Below, in pieces: positions 56,229 through 64,000 of a stretch of DNA of 64,000 bases. The notes under the pieces are model-generated. The model ran no database searches. It saw only the letters and a program-made list of their open reading frames with translations, and had not been told where the DNA came from. The DNA is from Cristatella mucedo (taxonomy: Eukaryota; Bryozoa; Phylactolaemata; Cristatellidae). The DNA lies in contig WPIO01000013.1 in the NCBI GenBank assembly GCA_009760855.2, forward strand, positions 5,452,501 through 5,516,500, read 5' to 3'. Position numbers and translations under genes: made by a program. Position 1 is the first letter of the stretch; each line of letters begins with the position of its first letter.

Positions 56229-56422
56229 TTATCGGAACTTGTTGCACAAGCTTTGGTTTCAAGCTCACGGAACTGTGACGACAACTTATTCTTAGCAGCC
56301 GTCTGCTGTTGCACGCGAACCTCAGCAGCATCGGCGAGGTGCATGAGGGTTTTACGCTCGGGGCTCTCTTCGAAGTTCTTACAGCCCACACATTTGCACA
56401 TGCTCCCACACATTATTTTTGC
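56229..56422 (-). CDS. LIN54: LIN54-like exon, end of CXC repeat 2
   Basis: The exon follows TCTTTTAG and begins [20 protein letters not shown], completing CXC repeat 2. It continues with [20 protein letters not shown], a stretch strongly conserved in LIN54. The donor is AA|GTATGT; the split AA plus A of the next exon gives Lys. Length 194 nt, phase 0 in and 2 out. The preceding intron is about 2.45 kb and carries a LINE-A fragment and the 58.3-58.5 kb microsatellite. Confidence 0.94.
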
Positions 56423-57684
56423 CTAAAAGAAGAAGACAACTCAGACTGCTACTACCACAGTGCACCGATTATGACAAAATCACACTAAAGTAGTAGCACG
56501 TCATCTATTATCGATTAACAGCTAAGCAGGCGACACAAAAAGCAGAGTGAAAAGGAACTGGACCGTAAAGCCACAACAGAAGTGTGTTGGGGCTACATAA
56601 ACAATACCAAAGCTGTTAAAAAAGAGCCCGATCAATGAAGATCTGAAAACCATACCATAACGATGACCCTTTTTCATCATCGTCGTCATCCCCACTATCA
56701 TAAACCATCGTCATCACATCGCCCTATTCCATTAGGCAAGATGCCTGCTCGTAGAGATGTTATTTGCCTAACCTCATGAACAAAAGCAGGTAAAGGCAAG
56801 ATACTGCTCTTTCGTCTTACGAATTGGCAACTTAGCAGTAAAGTTAGTGCTGCCGAAATGTCTTCTACATAATTGCATAGAATGTGGTGGACCAAGAGTA
56901 ATAAATTGTAGACCTTGCATGTGTACAGCGAAGGTCAGAAGAATCTATGCACCCTTGGAAAGTAGATAAACTCTCAGATATTGCACGGCTTTGTGAACCC
57001 CAGGCTAAAAAAATGTCACCACAAGGTAAACAAAGAAAAAGTTAAAGTCGGCATCTACTGGCATACGATGACCCACTGATCGGTGGGCTTCTCCAATCGA
57101 TAATAGTAACAGCTGTGAACAAAGTAAGATGAGCATCAAACGGCCACCAGTTCAACCTCATCCCGAACCACAAGGGATTATTACTTCACAATAATAAAAC
57201 TAGTCAAATGTTGAGAGTGGATATCAGCCGGCAAATCTACTTCTTTGCTTATGCATATAACTCATCTCGACAATCCACAAAGAATAAATGCATACCTTTC
57301 CTCGGCGGTCATAATTTAGTGCTACTGTAGCTGGCTTTGTTGGGCTACGCCAGAAGAATGGTGGTGAAGGACTCCCGGTGACGGCGGTTGCATGACGACT
57401 CTTGTCTCTTGCTTCAGTCTCGAACAGCATTCGGCTCAAAACGCATTATCTTCATGGCTACACGCAATACTAATTTAGAAAATATGAACTAGACATTTCC
57501 TTTAGATACCCGAATAACTGCTGCATCTCAGTCAAGTATTTTGGGCCTATTTCTTTCTCCCTTCTTCACTAAGTCATCCACTTGGGGTAGGATCCAGACC
57601 ATAGGATCCAGACCATCCAGATCATATACATTCAAGATCTCCGAGTTCTGATGCTACTCTATGTACAACCACGGGCACTGTAAG

Positions 57685-58115
57685 GCCATTTTCAATCTCT
57701 TGCTCCGACCCACTTTTGGGAAATACTTCCTACTCTGGTCACACGTGGTACCACCCACAAGTCTGACTCAAGTCGTCTAGCTGTGTCTTTAAACGACCTC
57801 AAATCCTTTGGAGACCGTGCCTTCACTTCCCATGCTCCTAAAGCCTAGAACTTCCTACTAACTGACAGCACGACATCCACTGACTAGGCTACATTTAAAA
57901 AGAAAGTTAAAACTTACCTGTTCATCATAGCATGTGTTCCATCCAGTGAATTCCTGTGCATGCTTATGTGTGCTGAATTCGGCATGCCCTAACTGTTATC
58001 ACTAGCCATATGACAACCTTCCTTAACAGCTTTTGCCAAAGGCTTATACAGAGATTTAGTTCACATGGTAAACAATGAATGTTTCTTACTATTATTGCTA
58101 TAATAATTATTATTA
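57685..58115 (+). mobile_element. LINE-A C-terminal fragment inside LIN54 intron
   Basis: Encodes NDLKSFGDRAFTSHAPKA, then DYLHF-type C-terminal residues (TFKKKVKTYLFII) and a decayed 3' UTR with ATTATTATTA. It is antisense to the gene and within the 2.45-kb intron between 58875 and 56422. Confidence 0.75.
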
Positions 58116-58260
58116 TAAAGCAGCCTCTTCATCACAATGCCTGCTAAGTCTGACCGCATGCAAGTAACCTCCACCTCTCGTGGGGACAAAAACCACGCCA
58201 CTCACCTACAGCTGTAATGTAGCTGCCACTCGAAACCACTCTCAAATATGCGTAGCATAT

Positions 58261-58262
<2 letters not shown>

Positions 58263-58339
<77 letters not shown>

Positions 58340-58414
58340 ATGTATGTATGTATGTATGTATGTATGTATGTATGTATGTATGTATGTATGTATGTATGTA
58401 TGTATGTATGTATG

Positions 58415-58489
<75 letters not shown>
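58263..58489. repeat. Compound microsatellite (GT)n-(TATG)n-(TA)n in LIN54 intron
   Basis: About 30 GT units, about 24 TATG units, then about 34 TA units without interruption. On the LIN54 coding strand it reads (TA)n(CATA)n(CA)n. It lies about 390 bp downstream of the CXC exon ending at 58875. Confidence 0.98.
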
Positions 58490-58491
<2 letters not shown>

Positions 58492-58874
58492 CACATGCTG
58501 CAACTTAAAAATTGAAATCCTCGTCTTGCCCAGAATGGAAACAACACACTTCTCCTGTGGCAAGCAGCCGGTTCTAGTTTTTATATTGGAAGCTTTGACA
58601 ATCTCACATTGCACACACCAAGCAACCAACCGCTCTGCAGTTTCATATCACTGTGCAGACCGTCACAGCAGGTCATTGCTTGCTGTAAATTCCTTGGTCA
58701 CTTGTAAAAACACCCCATTCAAGAGCGATCGTCAAATGATGACAACAATAATAATAAAAATAACAAGGCATTTGTATAGCCTGCACGAGAACTAAACAGG
58801 CAGCGTAGCCTGGCCCACTGTGCAGCGGCTATCACCCAGCAGAAGCTTCAGTGTGCAAAAGTGGACGCACCCAC

Positions 58875-58969
58875 CTCATAACACTCGCAGTAGTTTTTCA
58901 AGCATCCGGAGCGCTTGCAATTGCAGCCTTTCTGATGCCTTCTGGTCACATCGCTCATACCGCCGGTAC
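58875..58969 (-). CDS. LIN54: LIN54-like exon, start of CXC repeat 2
   Basis: A 95-nt exon with acceptor TGCTTGCAG and donor GTGGGT. It encodes about 13 spacer residues, then [19 protein letters not shown], the first half of the second CXC repeat, nearly identical to vertebrate LIN54. The Tyr in KNYCECY is the second base-contacting residue known from LIN54 structures. It is too short to stand out as an open reading frame and was found by reading the minus strand between the flanking exons. Confidence 0.94.
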
Positions 58970-59058
58970 CTGCAAGCACACAGCCATGGACGAGTCAGAC
59001 GGCATTGGGAACAGCTCTCTGAGGCCTGCCACAGCTTTTAACCACACCAGCAGCATAC

Positions 59059-59225
59059 CGGCTGGGAGGGGCTGCACGCCGATCTTGGGATGAAATGCCT
59101 GCGGATTCCTGTCCAGGCACGACTTGATCGCCCTCTGCCTTTCTTCTTCGTGGTCGAGATTGTTCGCGCAATTCGTGCAATTGCACCCGTGACAGAACTC
59201 GCCGTTTGCAAAGCAATCGCAGTAC
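59059..59225 (-). CDS. LIN54: LIN54-like exon, rest of CXC repeat 1 and spacer
   Basis: This exon starts after CTCTGCAG and encodes [11 protein letters not shown], then CNCTNC, and the helix running to the [11 protein letters not shown] motif that closes the first CXC module in LIN54/TSO1/Tombola proteins. Cys spacing is intact, so the zinc-binding residues are all present. The donor chosen is G|GTATGC because only this one leaves the single base needed to keep the next exon in frame. It adds a short VQPLPA spacer. A GTGCAG earlier in the exon was rejected on phase. Confidence 0.93.
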
Positions 59226-59338
59226 CTGCAGAGGAGCCGACAAGTTGGCAGCAGAAAGGACAGGGGCCGACGTGTCAAGGATCAGGTCAGCAGAGCATTT
59301 TGGGAAGGCACGATAAGGAGAGTGCATGTTTTACTTAC

Positions 59339-59616
59339 AGCTTAAGGCACTGAGACTTGGTGCAGTTGCACGGCTTCCTCGGTCTACCCGGAGCCGGCTC
59401 GGTACTGCTATTCATGCTATTCACAGCCGAACCTAAGCTGCCGCCACCGGCAGAGGAATGATTCACATATGGCAGACGTGATGACAAGTTACCACCACTG
59501 ACAGCAGGATCATTGCTTGCAATTGGTATATACGAGTCAACCTTCTTCACAGCAAGTGGTGCCGACGATGTCGCTATAATGGACGTTGCTGACTGGCTGG
59601 CGTTCGCTGATTGTAA
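59339..59616 (-). CDS. LIN54: LIN54-like exon, start of CXC repeat 1
   Basis: The acceptor TTATAG precedes LQSANAS and the donor is GTAAGT after codon fragment CT. The exon encodes about 80 Ser/Ala/Gly-rich residues and then KPCNCTKSQCLKL, the beginning of the first CXC repeat and close to the canonical LIN54 wording. The Leu codon is split by the intron (CT|G) directly before the DNA-contacting Tyr. Length is 278 nt, phase 0 in and 2 out. Confidence 0.92.
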
Positions 59617-60679
59617 CTATAAGTTCAAGAGAATATACATGGTGTAAGTAAAAAACACGATTCATTACCCGGCGCGAGGAAAAAACTCACGGAAATGTTT
59701 CTGTCTGTATGCAAACACTTCAGGACACATTAATGCGACTGCTGCACAAACAAACGCTACAGGACACACATATGCACAGTAATCTGTACATTAAGGCTAG
59801 AGGAAGATAAGACAACTAAAATTGCCACAGCGCCACAGAATATTCGGTTCACGAGCAAACTTGGCCGATCAGGAAAAGCCTGCTAGGCTTCAAAGGAGAA
59901 ACTGCCCAAGCTTTTCGAGACTAATTGAATGAACCGATTCACACTTCTACGATATTGGTGGCCATTCACTATTGGACACTATGGCCAATCACCTTTGACA
60001 ATCGATCGGTGGAATTCACTAGTAACGGACAGGAATTACCTGCTCATTGCCATGTCTATAAAACAAGTTGTCACGGCAGAAATAATAATTCGGCATGCGA
60101 AAGCTGGATAAAATGAATCAAATCATTCAGCCCAAATGTTAAAGCCTGTTTCAGAATCGCTAGAGAGGGGCTTCATATAGGCTTGCACTAACTTAATAAT
60201 AGATCGAGCAGGCTACTGCTGGGCATTGGCCGTCAGTAACAATACCGTCTGTCAAGAGGTCAAGAACTGTAAAAAAAACTTAGAATCCTGTCAACATGTG
60301 CTCTTGGGATCAAATGTAATGGGATACAAAGTAATATTTAAGTTTCAGCATAAATTGAAAGCAAATTGGCAGCCTTTTCTTTGCAAACAATACCAACTGA
60401 ATGAAGGCATGGAATGCTAACATGACCCTACCACGTGAAGTGGCTGCAGATATTCTACCTGGGTTCGAAAATAATTGCAAATACGTAAGTAATAATTGAT
60501 TCGTCACGTCTGTGCATGCCTTAAATGATTGATGCCGAAGGGCCGATCAAGCCAGAAATTCAATAGCTCAACCTTGCATGCTTTAGTCAGAACGAGTACA
60601 ATACATTCTTGTAGAAAGTGATGAACCACCCTCAGAATCGATGTCCAATCACTGCGACAGTGGGAAATGTAAAATATTT

Positions 60680-61140
60680 CGAGTCATCAGGGGAGCCCTT
60701 AAAGTATGGGTACCTATGGGTCCACAGTCATGGGCAGGCTTCCCTACATCATCTCTACTCTCCCCCTCTCTCGGGTCGATGTCATCACCAAACACAATCT
60801 TGGATATCATTTCAACGCCGATGACACTAAGCTTTACATGTCCTTTGATCCCTCTAAGGCTTGCCCACCATCCGACTCACTTAATTCCATCGAACCATGC
60901 ATTGGCGACATGCGCACTTAGATTGCCGCTAGCTCCTGCCGCTTAACGACGATACGACCAACATGAACTAAATTAAAATCTTTTGATGGCCAAGCCTTCA
61001 ATTTGTATGCACAGAGAGTTCGGAACTACTTGCTTACGGCTTCTGTCACCACTTACACTGACTACGCATCATTCAAGTCTCAGCTAAAGGTGCGCCTGTT
61101 TCACTTAGCTTCTCCATCGCCCCAGGAAAAACGCCCTTTT
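60680..61140 (+). mobile_element. LINE-C fragment with FxADD motif, in LIN54 intron
   Basis: Encodes GYHFNADDTKLYMSFDPSKA, the catalytic RT motif (F/Y)ADD with its usual TxLYxSF follow-on. After SIEPCIGDMRT there is a deletion to AFNLYAQRVRNYLLTASVTT, DYASFKSQLKVRLFHLASPSP. It lies antisense within the LIN54 intron 59617-61844. Confidence 0.65.
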
Positions 61141-61844
61141 TTGTTCCTGTTTTTTGGTCCTCCTGCCTGCCTGAGCATGATTTTAGGAGAGTCGAATAAC
61201 TACGAAGCCGGCCTCGTGCTATTGCCAAATAGGCGACCTTGCGAGTGGCACACACTTGCACTACGGCACGCCCACCGAGAGAAAGGAAACCATGACCACA
61301 GGGCTAAGCAAGATACGACAGTAGTGCTCGGCACAGTGCAACACAGTACGAGACAAACTCTGCTGCACAGATATACAGCAGGGGAACACACTCGGCAAAG
61401 AGCGCTACACGGGAGGGGCCATGCTAACTGACGAACGACGATGCGAGCTTGCAATCAAGGACGCACTTCCTCGCACGAACAGCTGAAAAAAGAGTGCTGA
61501 AGTCGAAAAGTAAGCAGACTTCACTTCGCGAGAAAGCTAAAAAAAAAAAACTCTCACAGCCAACTCGTTTATGCATGGACTTTTCGTTTTGCTCATGGGC
61601 GTTTTTTGCTCTTTCAATTCTTTTCGTCATTTTGAGATTTTGCTCCGATCCATCGGATCCATGCATGGCAAGACGGCATTTGAAAGTCGTTCGCAGCTAC
61701 TGCAGTAACACGCCAAATTTTTTCGAGACACTACTAGGCAGAAGAGCGAGCATCTTAAGAGGAAGAATCGCACACAAGAAGCCACCGACCTGCCTCGTGC
61801 AAAAGCGAGACCACCTTCGTGCAGCCAGGCAGCCAGCCACTCAC

Positions 61845-62069
61845 CCGGGCTATGTAATCTGCCGGAAGCACGGCGACCATTTGGCCGCCACCTCCTGCCA
61901 GGCTGCCGGCTGCTGAACCAGAGGTGGTGATGATGCTGAAAGTCTGCGCCTGTGCCATGCCGCTGGCCGGCTGCTGCTGCTGCTGCACGCCCACTATCGT
62001 GCCGCTGTTGGCTGGCAGCAATATTCGCTGTGTCGAGCCCAGACTTTGAACCACTCTCCCGCTGGCAAT
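61845..62069 (-). CDS. LIN54: LIN54-like, upstream Gln/Gly-rich exon
   Basis: This 225-nt exon (75 codons, phase 0 at both ends) is preceded by TTTTGCCACAG and followed by GTGAGT. It encodes a low-complexity segment with a QQQQQ run and a GGGG run, ending in DYIAR. The region before the CXC domain in LIN54 proteins is a similar poorly conserved, Gln/Ser/Thr-rich stretch. Assignment to LIN54 rests on strand, good splice sites and a phase matching the next exon; its sequence alone would not identify the gene. It could be an alternatively used exon, and further exons may lie between it and 59616. Confidence 0.65.
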
Positions 62070-63619
62070 CTGTGGCAAAATAGCAATGCCTCCCCGAGTA
62101 AGCGGCCGCGGAAAACGACATTGCTCAACTGACAGCTAGGCAAAGCGAAGTCATTTTACTCCTTCCAGCAAAGCACGGCCACAACGCAGAATGTCTGGCA
62201 GGTTCGTTTCAGGCTCAAATGGAAGCAACCAATAAACAAACGAGGCACTGCAAACGTCCCCGGGTGTGGGCCACTGCTACAGGTAAATTGATCCGAGATT
62301 GCCTACCCTATGCTAGAAGTCAAAGTCGACCACTAAATGAGCTTTTGCAAGGCAGAAAGGAGGAAAAGTATATGCAACATCTAACAGCACAGCTACAAAC
62401 GAGAAGTAAGGCCGCATCTGCGGTCGGGGCACTTCGGGGGGGGGATAACTATGGCAACCAGCCGATGTGTTCTATTTTGACTAATGCTGGCAAATTGTCT
62501 GACTATAGCGGAAAGTAGCAGGCGACCCGGCAAGCCAGCCGAGCAGGGCGGTGATCAATCCTCTTTCGACGTCAGGCGGCAGGCCGTGTGGCCGTCTCGC
62601 TGCCGAAAAGCGTGAGTTGACAGCAGTAGCTACATTCATCGTTGCGATGGAAACGGGTTAAAAGGTTAAAGCAAACAAAGGACGACAACTCTCGAATTTA
62701 CATTATAGAAATGCGTCATTAGTAACTTCACATTGAGGCACACCTCAAACGCACCGCACTTTGGCGGACAATACGCAAGGGCTGTGCAGCCATTCCTTTT
62801 TTTGCTAAGGCCAGATTGCTGCAATGACTCCAAACCAGTTACTATCGGCTTACTACAAGTGCACAGTTACTATCGGCTTACTACAAGTGCACAGTTACTA
62901 TCGGCTTACTACAAGCGCACACTTCGAGCCCATCACTAGCCAACCCCGATATGGTGCTTGCAAATAGCCTACATGTCGTGAGAAGCACGAGCAGGAGGAC
63001 TAACGAGCTGTCGCACAACTCCTTGGGCTCCTTTGATTGTTCGTTTGACCGGCGCTCAAAGGAAGTTGGCCACATCCATAGCAGGGCATTGCGAAAATCA
63101 GAGGCATTCGTCTGAGTAGGTCGTACATGTGTAATTGACTGTGCCAGTGCAGTCGTACAAGTTAGGTGTGCCTCACTACATTGCATGAGCACAAACGAAA
63201 ATGTGCACGCAGCCCGAAGTAACAGCCGTGGGGGTTGCACGATCGCCGTCGTGGCGCAGAGCACGGTAAAATGGGCAGAGACAATCTCCGCACTGTCGGT
63301 CGGTGTCTTATGTCTCGTCTTGTGCAGGCCAGAGAGTAACTGAGCTGTATCTATCTATTATCAGAACATCGCTCATCTCCGACCGCCTTCTCTCCAATAA
63401 GACCACCAGCCGCATCGATTAAAGAACCCCACCCCCATTTGCTTGCGGCTGGGAGACGACGGGCCGGCTCTTCAGGTTGACCTGTGGTGCCTGCCGCCGA
63501 GCAAGAACGAGCATACAAATATCAAAGAGTAGTAAATACCCAGGGCACGTGTCACTTTGATTGGTGAAATTAAAAAAAAACCCACCGGTCAGCCAAACTC
63601 AGCCCACGAACGCACCCAC
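62070..63619. other. Upstream of the first recognised LIN54 exon, nothing assigned
   Basis: Missing LIN54 5' exons may lie here, but I found no segment with LIN54-like sequence. It holds the 28-bp tandem repeat and short frames only. Confidence 0.4.
62838..62922. repeat. 28-bp tandem repeat, 3 units
   Basis: AGTTACTATCGGCTTACTAC plus AAGTGCAC, repeated three times with one change (GCGCAC) in the last unit. Confidence 0.95.
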
Positions 63620-64000
63620 TCAGTTGCCACACCACATCACTTCTCGCCGACCTGCACTGGCTACCAGTCAAGCAACGGATCGACTTCAAGGTTTTGTCAC
63701 TCACTTGTAGGTCACTTCATTCTTTGGCTCCAGCCTATCTCTCAGATCTACTGCCCCACTAGGCCAAGCATCGTACCACCTGCTTTTCGGAATCTAACAG
63801 TTTACCTATACCTCGTACAAACCTCAAATCCTTTGGAGGCCGTGCCTTTAGTTTGTATGCTCCCAAAGCCTGGAACTCACTCCCGACTTGCGTCACGACA
63901 TCCCCTGACTTGAACACATTTAAAAAGAACTTAAAAACGCACATATTTAGGACAGCATTTAGTGGGTCCCTGTGATTAGTCCTTAATGTGCTTATGTGTG
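63620..64000 (+). mobile_element. LINE-A C-terminal fragment running off the window
   Basis: SCHTTSLLADLHWLPVKQR, then LHSLAPAYLSDLLPH*AKHR, GGRAFSLYAPKAWNSLPTCV and HIFRTAFSGSL followed by the 3' UTR. Only one stop in about 110 codons; cut by the window end. 5'-truncated at about 63620. Confidence 0.85.

Larger units (their letters stand above)
55906..62069 (-). other. LIN54: LIN54-like gene locus, 3' six coding exons (5' end not found)
   Basis: Coding exons in transcript order are 62069-61845, 59616-59339, 59225-59059, 58969-58875, 56422-56229 and 56140-55906. All introns begin GT and end AG, and the phases (0,2,1,0,2) join without a break to give 397 residues plus stop. In animals LIN54 is the DNA-binding subunit of the MuvB core (DREAM and MYB-MuvB complexes) and binds CHR elements in cell-cycle gene promoters through two CXC repeats. 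Both repeats, the RNPxAFxPKIG motif and the DNA-contacting tyrosines (KLYCDC, KNYCECY) are present. The four introns inside the conserved part contain a LINE-A fragment and a long compound microsatellite, and the first intron contains a LINE-C relic. Missing N-terminal exons should lie above 62.1 kb or outside the window. No canonical AATAAA was seen just past the stop. Confidence 0.93.

Noticed and set aside
57224-57439. Minus-strand frame with FFWRSPTKPATVALNYDRRGK in the LIN54 intron, considered as an extra exon
   Set aside because: The flanking exons already join in phase between CECYE and AKIM exactly as in known LIN54 proteins, leaving no room for an inserted exon.
58180-58795. Open frames of repeated CV, YVCM and YI residues
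   Set aside because: Translations of the compound microsatellite.
61449-61916. 155-codon plus-strand open frame
   Set aside because: It overlaps the LIN54-like exon on the other strand and has no recognisable domain; an antisense shadow.

Overview
This is eukaryotic, almost certainly invertebrate animal, nuclear DNA. It has interrupted genes with GT-AG introns, several families of non-LTR retrotransposon (LINE) remnants, tRNA-derived SINEs, LTR-like elements, Tc1-like relics and long microsatellites. Nothing prokaryotic is visible: no operons, rRNA or CRISPR. The species cannot be named from the sequence alone.

Only one gene is recognised with confidence. It is a LIN54/tesmin-type CXC-domain gene on the minus strand (about 55.9-62.1 kb). 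I resolved six coding exons whose splice phases all agree and which together encode 397 residues plus the stop. They carry both cysteine-rich CXC repeats, the spacer and the C-terminal helical region. The N-terminal exons were not found. Three GC-rich open stretches rich in homopolymeric Ala/Ser/Gly/Gln codons may be exons of unrecognised genes: 10.7-12.5 kb minus (582 codons), 19.5-20.7 kb minus, and 9.1-9.7 kb. A tRNA-Gly(TCC)-like gene with a degenerate tandem copy lies at 14.3-14.5 kb.

Most of the rest is repeats. LINE-A (L2/CR1-like reverse transcriptase) has about 18 broken copies on both strands. LINE-B, LINE-C and LINE-D are further reverse-transcriptase families. SINE-A and SINE-B are tRNA-derived. 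LTR-1 (TGTARCG ends, about 1.08 kb) has three copies; two of them form a large inverted pair at 3.3-6.1 kb around a LINE-A fragment. LTR-2 (TGTARCCGAG start) has two copies. There are two relics of a Tc1-like 3' end, a dispersed family of unknown type (REP-E), a direct duplication at 51.6/53.6 kb and an inverted duplication at 32.1/33.2 kb.

The most interesting observation is that SINE-B, LINE-A and LINE-C end in the same 3' stem-loop tail (GCGCC ... AGAGATTAAGTTCTC ... GGGCGCT). This is the arrangement expected if SINE-B is mobilised by a partner LINE through 3'-tail recognition, as known for eel UnaL2/UnaSINE1. Family names used here (LINE-A, SINE-B, LTR-1, REP-E and so on) are my own labels.
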